Assembly: GCA_033765305.1 (NCBI GenBank) | Contig: JANRID010000033.1 | Coordinates: 1-64,000 of the forward strand | Reading direction: 5' to 3' | DNA length: 64,000 nucleotides | From: RDXT01 sp033765305 | GTDB taxonomy: Bacteria; Bacteroidota; Bacteroidia; J057 | Part shown: positions 27,001 through 33,905 of the stretch, piece by piece | Numbering within the stretch: position 1 is the first letter of the stretch | Layout: each line of letters opens with the position of its first letter | Program-made: the position numbers and the translations under genes | The notes under the pieces: generated by a model | Seen by the model: only the letters and a program-made list of their open reading frames with translations | The model's database searches: none | Told to the model about the DNA's origin: nothing

Positions 27001-27423
27001 CCGGTCGCCGTTGAGGTCCACGAGGGTGACGCCGGTCTTCCAGGGGCCGGGACGGCCCGCTGTGCCGGAGGCTTCGGCCACTTCGCGGAATTTCATTCCG
27101 CCCTGATTGAGATACAGGCGGTTGGACTCCATATTGGCGGTGAAGTAGAGATCCGTCAGGCCGTCGCCGTTGAAATCGCCTGCGGCTACGCCGCCGCCGT
27201 TGTAGAAGTACTCATAGACGAGCACATTGGTATTCGGACCCTCGGTGAGGGTATTCTGAAAATGAATCTGCGTCTCGGCAGGGGAAAGCAGCGTGAAGAG
27301 CGGCTTGGCCGGCGGGGCAGCGGCAGGCTGCGGGCCGGCAGGAGGATCGGAGGTTCCGCCGCAGCCCCAGAGCAGGAGGACGGGCAGCGCCCAACGGCGC
27401 ATCATCGGAAATGCGGTTCGCAT
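24064..27423 (-). CDS. VCBS/FG-GAP repeat lipoprotein with ASPIC-UnbV domain
   Basis: A 1119-residue lipoprotein (lipobox LLWGC; start ambiguous among ATGs at 27423, 27405 and 27402). It contains many FG-GAP/VCBS repeats with the calcium-binding D-x-N-x-D-G-x-x-D-L pattern, such as GDFNGDGLTDLYF, VDLNGDRRLDLYV, ADLNRDGWPDFYV, DYDNDGWKDLFV, and later GDVNGDGREDLLI. In the middle is an ASPIC/UnbV domain (LNTLGIGAVVTVYAGG, followed by FGLG and a DSLLVAWPDG block). The fold should be one or two beta-propellers on the cell surface. It sits between susD and a haloperoxidase-like gene, a combination I know from other Bacteroidota, but its substrate is not established. Confidence 0.92.
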   Translation of the reverse strand: MRTAFPMMRRWALPVLLLWGCGGTSDPPAGPQPAAAPPAKPLFTLLSPAETQIHFQNTLTEGPNTNVLVYEYFYNGGGVAAGDFNGDGLTDLYFTANMESNRLYLNQGGMKFREVAEASGTAGRPGPWKTGVTLVDLNGDRRLDLYVSYSGMLPDPKRANQLFINQGNDAQGIPRFEEQAEAWGIAGTAFSNQAYFFDYDRDGDLDMLQLNHSPKSLPVLDDVLNASLLRQDDPQQGLRLFRQQNGKFTDVTQAAGLQGSPLSYGLGLGIADLNRDGWPDFYVSNDYAVPDYLYLNQQNGKFSNRLAEQTGHTSQFSMGNDIADVNNDAWPDIVTLDMLPEDNRRQKLLLAPDNYNKFDLNVRSGFHYQFMRNMLQLNNGDGSFSETGQLAGISNTDWSWAALLADYDNDGWKDLFVTNGYTRDYTNLDFIHYMGSFTQARGRLLREDVLQLVQRMPASNVVNYIFSSRDGLTFADRTRDWGMQRPSNSNGAAWADLDNDGDLDLIVNNINQPAFLYRNEARSLAPHHYLQVGLEGEGLNTLGIGAVVTVYAGGAARTAEQYPARGYLSAVEPVLHFGLGEAAQIDSLLVAWPDGKRQRLGPQPADQRITLRQADARPGRSSLPAVQALFREVPAPAAHTQAKTEVRDFNRQSLLICELSFTGPCMAQGDVNGDGREDLLIGGAAGQALALYLQQPGGRFSPRPVPAFEADKACADAALALFDANGDGHPDLYAASGGYHQFAPDDPLLQDRLYLNDGKGNFARAAEALPAWQASKGCVAAGDANGDGRPDLFVGGRVVPGRYPEPPRSALLINDGQGRFTDQTDQLAPALRSPGMVTAAAWADLDGNGAAELILAGEWMPVLVFSPANGRLEDHSARYFSQEYRGWWNSLQVADVNQDRRPDLLLGNAGQNLQFRASAQQPAELYYRDFDGNGSVDPIFCTYVQGVRYPYVTRDELLGQIGSMRQRFSSYESYADATLETIFGAEALGQAGHLTANHLATSLFLNQGAAPFALAELPVQAQYAPVHASEVLDANSDGHPDLLLCGNSRHFKLRLGYADANYGVLLLGDGQGGFRYLPQRESGLRLRGEVRSIRRVGQTLLFGIQEGPVRAYQLQRQPL

Positions 27424-27428
27424 GGGGA

Positions 27429-27458
27429 TGAAGATACAGGAAAAAAGATCCCCGGCAA
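27429..27458 (-). promoter_or_regulatory. Candidate internal promoter for the ASPIC lipoprotein gene
   Basis: On the minus strand TTG (27456-27458) and TATCTTCA (27429-27436) are separated by exactly 19 nt, matching the Bacteroidota spacing. The -33 box lies inside the loop of the preceding terminator. The start at 27423 would leave a 5-nt leader. Confidence 0.4.
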
Positions 27459-27469
27459 TGCCGGGGATC
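27441..27469 (-). terminator. Intrinsic terminator after susD
   Basis: On the minus strand a 10-bp perfect stem (GATCCCCGGC / GCCGGGGATC, 3-nt loop) is followed directly by TTTTTT. It lies between the susD stop (27502) and the ASPIC lipoprotein start (27423). Confidence 0.85.
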
Positions 27470-27501
27470 CGCGTCTTGTTTCATGACACATCAGGCACGC
27501 A

Positions 27502-29379
27502 TCAGTAGCCGGGATTCTGGACGAGCAGATCGTTCCGGTTGATTTCGTCGCGGCTGATGGGCCGGTAGTACATCTTGTCGTTCCAGGTACGGTTTTCGTT
27601 CTCGGTGTTGTTCACCGGGGCATAGGTATAGTCGTACTTGGACGGATCGTAGCGGTAAGGCACATGCGGCGTCTGGCCGGGCTTGAGGCGGGCCTGGATG
27701 TCGATGGACTTGATGCCGCGTCCCAGGGTGGTGGGCGCGATCATCCAGCGGCGGGCATCGTGGTAGCGGTGCTCCTCATAAGCCAGCTCGATGCGGCGCT
27801 CGTTGCGGTAGCGTTCGCGGAGGTCGTTGCCGGCATCGTTGATTGCGGGCATGCCTGCGCGGAAGCGGATCTTGTTGAGCCAGTTGCGGGCTTCTGCCTC
27901 TTCGCCCAGTTCGATGCAGGCCTCCACGTAGTTGAGCACCATTTCGGTGTAGCGGATGAAGGGCCAGGGAATGATCTGGGTATTGGACTGGTTGTCGGGC
28001 AGGGCGGGATCCGGATCGATGAATTTCCGGGTGTAATAGTGGGTGCGGCTGCCGTTCCAGTTTTCGATGGGAGACTCGCGGGTATCGATGCCGTTGATCA
28101 CGCCGCCGGCGCCGTCGTCATAGTAGCCGGTCTGGATCTGGTTGACCGGGTCGAGGGCCCGCTGTGCCGGAGGCCGGGGCTTCCAGGTAGCGCCGTCGTA
28201 CATCACGGAGGCATAGAAGCGCGGATCGCGGTCGGTGTAGGGTGCTGCGGCATGAGCCGGATTGCTCCAGTCGAACTTGGAGCCGTCCATCATCTCATAA
28301 TCGTCCACCATCTGCTGGATCGGGGTATTGCCGGCCCAGTTGTTGTAGCCGTTGGGGCCGTTGTTGATCCCGTAGTGGAGGCCGCCGAGGGGCCAGTTGC
28401 TTTCCACGGTGTACTCGGCCGAGTGCGAGCGCTGGAAGATCAGTTCCACCGCAGCAGCGGCATCGGCCACCTTGCTCTTGCCGCCCATGGCGATGGCGTT
28501 GTAGTTGGCGCGGCCTTCATCGGGCGATACCGGAGCCGTCAGGTCCATCTTGTAGCCGGAGGTAATGTCCAGCACAGCCTTGGCGGCCTGCTTGGCAGCC
28601 TGCCAGCGGGCAGCGCGGTCACCGCCGGTATAGGCGACGAGCTCCAGGTTCGGGTAGCCAGCCAGTACGGAAGACTTGGCGGAAGCCGTCGGGCCATGGC
28701 GCAGGTCACTGGCAGCGTAGAGCAGCACACGCGCTTTGAGGGCCAGTGCAGACGCATCGCTGGCGCGGCCATCCGTCTGAGCCTTGCCGTCGAGCAGGCC
28801 GGCAGCGCGGTCGAGGTCGCCGACGATGAAGTTCACACACTCCTCGAAGGTATTGCGGGCCACGGTGTAGTCCTCATTCAGCGAATAGGTCTTATCGATG
28901 ATGGGGAAGCTGCCGTAATAGCGCAGGAGCTGGTGGTAGTAGTAGGCCCGGAGGAAATAGGCCTCGCCGAGCAGGCGGTCGCGGAGCTGGGTATCGGAGA
29001 AGGTTGCCACAGGCAGGTTCTCGATGGCCATGTTGGCCTGGCGGATGGCCAGGTACATGCGGCCCCACTCGTAGGTGCCGCTGATCCAGGCGAGGTTGGC
29101 CGGGGTTTCAGCGCCTTCGGTGAAGGTGTTGATGTTCCGCCCGGCGTGGGTGAACATCGCCTCGTCGGTGATGGCTGCCAGCCCTTGTTCCTCAAAGCCG
29201 CCGTATCCCAGGAAGGAATAGACGTTGAAGATAAAGGCCTGAGACAGGGGGCCGTCGGCCCAGGTAGCATCGCTGGAGATCCGGTCCAGCGGACGGGTAT
29301 TGAGGAAATCCGGGTCGCAGGACGTTTGCGTCAGCAATACAGTCAGCGCCACTCCCAACAGTGCAGTACGATTCTTCAT
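27502..29379 (-). CDS. RagB/SusD-family nutrient-uptake lipoprotein
   Basis: A 625-residue SusD homologue. The lipoprotein signal ends at LTQTSC (Cys21), followed by DPDFLNTRPLDRISSDATW, the usual N terminus of SusD proteins. Helical TPR-like segments such as RLLGEAYFLRAYYYHQLLRYYGSFPII and the C-terminal RYTEMVLNYVEACIELGEEAEARNWLNKIRFRAGMP block are family hallmarks (shown here in short pieces: RAYYYHQLLRYYG, NYVEACIELGE). It would sit as a surface lid on the SusC barrel and bind the substrate. It follows susC by 12 nt. Ligand cannot be inferred; no glycoside hydrolase is in the locus, so the substrate may not be a polysaccharide. Confidence 0.95.
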   Translation of the reverse strand: MKNRTALLGVALTVLLTQTSCDPDFLNTRPLDRISSDATWADGPLSQAFIFNVYSFLGYGGFEEQGLAAITDEAMFTHAGRNINTFTEGAETPANLAWISGTYEWGRMYLAIRQANMAIENLPVATFSDTQLRDRLLGEAYFLRAYYYHQLLRYYGSFPIIDKTYSLNEDYTVARNTFEECVNFIVGDLDRAAGLLDGKAQTDGRASDASALALKARVLLYAASDLRHGPTASAKSSVLAGYPNLELVAYTGGDRAARWQAAKQAAKAVLDITSGYKMDLTAPVSPDEGRANYNAIAMGGKSKVADAAAAVELIFQRSHSAEYTVESNWPLGGLHYGINNGPNGYNNWAGNTPIQQMVDDYEMMDGSKFDWSNPAHAAAPYTDRDPRFYASVMYDGATWKPRPPAQRALDPVNQIQTGYYDDGAGGVINGIDTRESPIENWNGSRTHYYTRKFIDPDPALPDNQSNTQIIPWPFIRYTEMVLNYVEACIELGEEAEARNWLNKIRFRAGMPAINDAGNDLRERYRNERRIELAYEEHRYHDARRWMIAPTTLGRGIKSIDIQARLKPGQTPHVPYRYDPSKYDYTYAPVNNTENENRTWNDKMYYRPISRDEINRNDLLVQNPGY

Positions 29380-29391
29380 TGCTTGGTATGC

Positions 29392-32300
29392 TTAGAACGT
29401 CAGGTTAAAGCCGGTGTTGATGATCCGCGACTGCGGATAGAAGGTGCCGGCGCCGTTGGTGGCTTCGGGGTCGAAGATGCCGTTGGCGTCCAGCGTCAGC
29501 AGGTTCAGGGCATTGACATACACCCGCAGGCCTACGTTCTTCACCCGCTGGGTGATGCTGGCAGGCAGCGTGTAGCCGATCTCGATGTTCTTGAGGCGGA
29601 TGTAGTTTTTGCTGAACAGGTAGTAGGTGTTGTTGCCGAAGTTGCCGCCGGTGAAGTAGGTGTCGCCGCGGCTGGCCAGGCGGGGATGCTCGCTGCTCGG
29701 ATTGTCGATGGACCAGCGGTTGTCATGGCTGTACTGGAGGAAGTTGCCGATGTCGCCGGATTCCGTCTGGATGCGGAGCGAAGCGCCCGTAGCGCCCTGG
29801 AGCAGTGCGGTGAGGTCGAAGTTGCCCACCTGCAGCAGGAGGTTGGCGCCGAAGTTGAACGTCGGGAAGCCGTTGTCGTCGATCCGGACCTGGTCGTCGG
29901 CATCGATCTTGCCATCTTCGTTGTAGTCCACAAACTTCATATCGCCGGGCAGGAGGTTGGAGGTCACACCGCTGTAATCGATAGTATTGGCTTCGATCTC
30001 AGCCTGATCCCTGAACACGCCGTCGGAGAGGTAAACCAGAAACGCGCCAATAGGTTTGCCTTCCTGGAACTGATATTCAGGCGCGCCGGGAACTTCGTCC
30101 ATGAACACCACCGTGTTCTTGGCGTAGCCGCCGTTGACGCCGAAGCGGAAGCGCACCTTGCTGCTCGCGCTGGAGTTGAATCCGAGGTTGAACTCGAAGC
30201 CGCGGTTGTCCACCTGGCCTTCGTTGGTCGGCGGCAGGAGCGAGCTGATGCCGGAGGAAGCAGGCGTAGAGCCGGTCTTCTGGATCAGGATCTGGTTGCG
30301 GCGGTTGTAGAAGTACTCCAGCGTCAGGTCGATGCGGCCCTTGAGGAAGGTAGCATCCATGCCCACGTTGAGGTTGTTGGCGCGCTCCCAGGTGAAGTTG
30401 GGGTTGGCCAGCACGGTTTCAAACAGGGTGTTGACCACCGCGCCGCCGATCGGGTAGTTGCCGAAGGCGAAGGTGGAGAGGAATGCGTACTCCTGGAGGG
30501 CGCCGTTGTAGAACACCTGGTCGTTGCCCATCTGGCCGTAGGAGCCGCGCAGCTTCAGGTAATCGACGCCGGGCACGTTGAAGAAGGACTCGTTGGACAC
30601 GTTCCAGCCCAGCAGCAGGCCCGGGAAGAAGCCGAAGCGGCTGTCCTGCGGGAAGATGTAGGAGCCGTCGTAGCGCCAGATGAATTCGGCGAGGTACTTC
30701 TCCTGGAAGTTGTACTGCAGACGTCCGTAGTAGCCCTGGCGTGCGCGCTCGTAGGCGCTGCCGCCCGTATTCTGGAACTCAGTTCCGCCGGCAAAGAGCT
30801 GGTCCACCGCAGTGGAGATGTAGTTGCGGCGGAAGGCGAAGAAGTTTTCGCCCGTAAACCGCTCCTGCGTAGCACCGGCCAGTGCGCTGATGTTGTGGTC
30901 GCCGAAGCTGCGGTCGTAGGTCAGCAGCGCGGTGAGGTTGTAGTTCAGCACGGAGCTGTAGGACATCGTCAGGCGCGGGTCGGTGAAGTTGGAGCGCACG
31001 GCGCCGTTGAGGATGGGCTCGCCGTTCTGGTCGCGGGAAATGCGGTCCCAGTAGTAGAGCGTCCAGGGCGTCTGCCAGGTCTTCGAGAGGCGGCTGTTCT
31101 TGTCCACCGCACCGCTCAGGGTGAGCTTCAGGCCTTTGATCCAGGGGTTGGTGATGTCCACGCCGCCGTTGATCTGGATGTAATCCGTCGGATCCTTGAT
31201 GTAGCCGGTGGCGCTGGTGGTGATCACGTAGGGGTTCTGGCCGTTTTCGATGTCAGGGCCGGGCAGGCCGTTGGGCCATACCTGCGGCTCGGTGGGGCGG
31301 CCCCGCATGAGCATCCGGAAGATGGCGCCGGCGGATTCAGTGGGGAAGTTGCGGTCCTCGCGGCGCAGCAGCACGCCCAGGTTGGTGTTGATGTAGGGAT
31401 TGACCCGGGCATCGAGGTTCACCCGCATGTTGTACTGGCGGTAGAACGTCGCCGAGTTGTTGTAGATGGCATCCTGGAAGATGTAGCCGAGGGATGCCAT
31501 GTAGCGCACATTTTCGGTGCCGCCGCTCATCTGGAGGTTGTGGCGGTCCTGCGGTGCCCAGTTGCGGAACGAGCCGTCGAACCAGTCGGTGTTGGGGAAG
31601 CCCCACGGATCGGAGCCGTCGCCGTGCTTCCGGACGGCGTCCGGGCTGTAGTTGGCGCTCAGGGTCTGCACGCCGGGGGTCGGGGAGTCGTAGACCCCGG
31701 TGGTCTTGATCGACTGCCAGGCAGCCTGCCACTCCGACTGCGGAATGGTGCGGTAGATCGGCAGCTCGTTCATGATGTTGGCGTACTCCACGGCGTCGGA
31801 CATGGCCGGCACGCGGGTGGGCTGGGACCAGCCTTTGTTGAAGTCGTAGCTGATCCTCGGTTTGCCGGTTTTGCCGCGGCGGGTGGTCACAAGGATGGCG
31901 CCGTTGGCGGCGCGGGCGCCGTAGATGGCAGCCGAAGCGTCTTTCAGCACGGAGATCGACTCGATGTCCTGGGGTGCCAGACGGCCGAGGCCGCCGTCGC
32001 GGTCGGGAATCCCGTCGATGACCACCAGCGGGCTGCTGTTGCCCAGGGTGTTGATGCCGCGGATGTTGATGCTGGCGCCGTCGTAGCCAGGCTCGGCGCT
32101 CGTCTGGATCACCACCACGCCCGGCAGGCGGCCTGCCAGCGAGTTGGAGATATCCACAGCAGGCGACTGCACCAGATCGCGGCCCGCCACGGCGGTCACG
32201 GCCCCGGTCACGGTCACCTTCCGCTGCGAGCCGTAGGCCACCACCACCACTTCATCCAGCGAGGATACGCTCTCCGTCATCACGACGCTCACAGCATTGC

Positions 32301-32607
32301 TGCCGTCGACCGTCACATCCTGCGTGGCATATCCCAGATACGAAATGGTCAGCACATTGCGGCCCGCCGGCACGTCGAGCGAAAACTCGCCCCGCTCATT
32401 GGTCAGTGCGCCGATCTGTGTCTCCTTCACAATGACCGACGCCCCTACGAGCGGGTCATTATCCTTGCCCAGCACGGTGCCGCTGACTTTACGGGTCTGC
32501 GAAAAAGCTGCCTGCGCGGAAATTACCATCATCAGACCGAGCAGCAGTGCCTGCCACCCCGGTCTTGGATACATACGAATAGGACGGGTAAGTTTGTGTT
32601 TGCCCAT
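29392..32607 (-). CDS. SusC/RagA-family TonB-linked outer-membrane transporter
   Basis: A 1071-residue SusC-type transporter. After a signal peptide ending around SAQAAFSQ comes a carboxypeptidase-regulatory-like domain (VSGTVLGKDNDPLVGASVIV, about residues 40-115), then the SusC signature DEVVVVAYGSQRK, the plug domain (GVVVIQTSAEPGYDGASI, SILKDASAAIYGARAANG) and a large beta-barrel with many SusC motifs such as FGFFPGLLLGWNVSNE and YLKLRGSYGQMGN. It ends in a terminal Phe. It should import a large substrate with energy from TonB. A promoter and a LacI-type operator lie upstream; susD follows after 12 nt. Confidence 0.97.
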   Translation of the reverse strand: MGKHKLTRPIRMYPRPGWQALLLGLMMVISAQAAFSQTRKVSGTVLGKDNDPLVGASVIVKETQIGALTNERGEFSLDVPAGRNVLTISYLGYATQDVTVDGSNAVSVVMTESVSSLDEVVVVAYGSQRKVTVTGAVTAVAGRDLVQSPAVDISNSLAGRLPGVVVIQTSAEPGYDGASINIRGINTLGNSSPLVVIDGIPDRDGGLGRLAPQDIESISVLKDASAAIYGARAANGAILVTTRRGKTGKPRISYDFNKGWSQPTRVPAMSDAVEYANIMNELPIYRTIPQSEWQAAWQSIKTTGVYDSPTPGVQTLSANYSPDAVRKHGDGSDPWGFPNTDWFDGSFRNWAPQDRHNLQMSGGTENVRYMASLGYIFQDAIYNNSATFYRQYNMRVNLDARVNPYINTNLGVLLRREDRNFPTESAGAIFRMLMRGRPTEPQVWPNGLPGPDIENGQNPYVITTSATGYIKDPTDYIQINGGVDITNPWIKGLKLTLSGAVDKNSRLSKTWQTPWTLYYWDRISRDQNGEPILNGAVRSNFTDPRLTMSYSSVLNYNLTALLTYDRSFGDHNISALAGATQERFTGENFFAFRRNYISTAVDQLFAGGTEFQNTGGSAYERARQGYYGRLQYNFQEKYLAEFIWRYDGSYIFPQDSRFGFFPGLLLGWNVSNESFFNVPGVDYLKLRGSYGQMGNDQVFYNGALQEYAFLSTFAFGNYPIGGAVVNTLFETVLANPNFTWERANNLNVGMDATFLKGRIDLTLEYFYNRRNQILIQKTGSTPASSGISSLLPPTNEGQVDNRGFEFNLGFNSSASSKVRFRFGVNGGYAKNTVVFMDEVPGAPEYQFQEGKPIGAFLVYLSDGVFRDQAEIEANTIDYSGVTSNLLPGDMKFVDYNEDGKIDADDQVRIDDNGFPTFNFGANLLLQVGNFDLTALLQGATGASLRIQTESGDIGNFLQYSHDNRWSIDNPSSEHPRLASRGDTYFTGGNFGNNTYYLFSKNYIRLKNIEIGYTLPASITQRVKNVGLRVYVNALNLLTLDANGIFDPEATNGAGTFYPQSRIINTGFNLTF

Positions 32608-32649
32608 AGATACGAGTAGTTAAAAGCGTAGTAAGAAGAATCCTTTGGT

Positions 32650-32680
32650 GAAAGATAGGAATATTCCGGAATTCCCCAAA
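32650..32680 (-). promoter_or_regulatory. Promoter of the susC-susD operon
   Basis: On the minus strand TTTG (32677-32680), 19 nt spacer and TATCTTTC (32650-32657) give seven of eight consensus bases of the -7 box and perfect spacing. The spacer is filled by overlapping dyads GGAATATTCC (32658-32667), TTCCGGAA (32664-32671) and GGAATTCC (32668-32675). The leader to the start at 32607 is 42 nt. Confidence 0.75.
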
Positions 32681-32697
32681 GTCCGGACCCGCCGACT

Positions 32698-32709
32698 GTA
32701 AACGTTTAC
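32698..32709. promoter_or_regulatory. LacI/GalR-type operator palindrome upstream of susC
   Basis: GTAAACGTTTAC is a perfect 12-bp palindrome with central CG; with its flanks it reads TGTAAACGTTTACG, fitting the cre/LacI-family half-site style. It lies 17 nt upstream of the -33 box. No LacI-family gene is in the window. Confidence 0.55.
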
Positions 32710-33005
32710 GAAAGCGGCTCCCGGCAGCAGCCGCTGATTGTATCAATGCAATATTTACTTTATAACTTTACATTGACTAATTGTTTAATTTGATCAAAAC
32801 CTAAAGCGCCTGTTACGTCAAATATCAAGAACTTATACGTGTTTAACCATCAATATTTTGTGCGCATCTTAATCCTCCGGCGCTGGCCTCCATCCGCCCG
32901 GGCCCTGCGCTCCGCCGCCGCAATCGATCAAAGAAAACGTGTGCACGGAATTCGGCCCGCTCCGCCCGCCCGCGCAAAATGCCTGCGCGATTTGTTCAGC
33001 ATCTG
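32710..33005. other. Upstream region of susC without a gene
   Basis: Unlike its surroundings 32735-32870 is AT-rich, as often seen upstream of regulated Bacteroidota operons. No coding potential was recognised in this stretch. Confidence 0.5.
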
Positions 33006-33212
33006 TCATTCCCCCGCACTGCCTCCGGAACGGAATGCCCGCGAAAAAGGCCGGTCCCAGGCCCAGATCCCCAGCCCGGTGGCCGCTCCGGCGATCACTC
33101 CGGCCCAGCCGGCAATGGTGCCGCAAAACTCGTTCACTCCGGCGACACAAAGCAGAAACATCGTGCTGCCCGCATGGATCATGCCGGGCACCATGCGGAC
33201 TGTTGCGCACAT
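33006..33212 (-). CDS. Possible small two-span membrane protein
   Basis: A 68-residue open frame starting at the ATG complementary to 33210-33212. It encodes a strongly hydrophobic stretch (MIHAGSTMFLLCVAG, then GTIAGWAGVIAGAATGLGIW) followed by a short polar tail, consistent with two membrane helices. Codon third positions are GC-rich like the neighbours. The frame is open to an ATG at 33287, but that start lies inside the terminator hairpin of the preceding operon, so the shorter form is preferred. I do not recognise a family. It may be spurious. Confidence 0.4.
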   Translation of the reverse strand: MCATVRMVPGMIHAGSTMFLLCVAGVNEFCGTIAGWAGVIAGAATGLGIWAWDRPFSRAFRSGGSAGE

Positions 33213-33244
33213 CCGCCTCCCGCTCCGCGGTCCTGCCGCCCCCC

Positions 33245-33285
33245 AAAACGCCGGATGCGCAGCGGAACGGGGCCGCTGCGCATCC
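33245..33285 (-). terminator. Intrinsic terminator of the GMC/gluconate-dehydrogenase-like operon
   Basis: Perfect 13-bp stem (33253-33265 with 33273-33285, 7-nt loop) followed on the minus strand by GGCGTTTTG. It lies 18 nt after the stop at 33303. Confidence 0.75.
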
Positions 33286-33302
33286 ATGCCAGGTTGTATC
33301 GC

Positions 33303-33884
33303 TCAGGCCTGGGCCCAGGCGCGGTCGCCTTTCGTATACGGGATGCAGCCCTGGTAGGGGCCAGGCACCTCCAGGTAGCGCAGGGCCTGGTTGGAGCCGA
33401 TTTCGGAGGTGAAATAGCCCCAGAGGGTCAGCTGCTTCATCATGCTGAAATAGTGCGCCGGTGCCTGCGGGTCGGTCTTGGCCTTGTCGTAGGCCTTGGC
33501 CTCGGCATCCAGGCCGGTCAGCAGCTCTTTTTTCGCTGCATCGTCCAGGTCCACGAAGGATTTGCCGGCGTATTTCAGCTTGGCAGCCTCTTCCAGCTTG
33601 CCGATGCCGGCCATGAAGACCTGCTGGTCGTCGGCTTCGTAGCAGTCGGTGACGATGGTCTTCATGAATTCGCCGATCTGTGCAGCTTTGGCGCCCGGCG
33701 AGGAGGCCGTCGTGGGGATGATGGTCTCGCCGACCTCGTCGAGAAAGGCGACCGTGGTCTCATTGAATTCGGTGGAGGAAAGCGGCGGCTTGGCAGGCTG
33801 GCAGCCGCTGAGGAAGGCTTCGGCGCCGACGAGGGTGCCGCCGAGTATGAGGGATACGCGCGCAAGGGCGTCTCTTCTGGTCAT
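33303..33884 (-). CDS. Gluconate 2-dehydrogenase subunit 3-family protein
   Basis: A 193-residue protein with a Tat-like or lipoprotein N terminus (MTRRDALARVSLILGG, then FLSGC). The mature part has FLDEVGETIIPTTASSPGAKAAQIGEFM, the conserved helical region of the gluconate-2-dehydrogenase gamma-subunit family, and ends in a block with LTLWGYFTSEIGSNQALRY and PGPYQGCIPY. The residues are quoted only as landmarks. In relatives this small subunit accompanies a flavoprotein GMC oxidoreductase and is needed for its export or stability. The GMC gene lies immediately upstream (21 nt), which supports a two-subunit periplasmic dehydrogenase. Confidence 0.92.
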   Translation of the reverse strand: MTRRDALARVSLILGGTLVGAEAFLSGCQPAKPPLSSTEFNETTVAFLDEVGETIIPTTASSPGAKAAQIGEFMKTIVTDCYEADDQQVFMAGIGKLEEAAKLKYAGKSFVDLDDAAKKELLTGLDAEAKAYDKAKTDPQAPAHYFSMMKQLTLWGYFTSEIGSNQALRYLEVPGPYQGCIPYTKGDRAWAQA

Positions 33885-33905
33885 CGCTTGCAGGAATCAG
33901 GGTGA

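Noticed and set aside
24274..27486. 1070-codon open frame on the plus strand
   Set aside because: Antisense to the VCBS/ASPIC gene; no recognisable domain.
27664..32619. 1651-codon open frame on the plus strand
   Set aside because: Antisense to susD and susC; its translation is low-complexity Val/Gly/Ala-rich with no domain.
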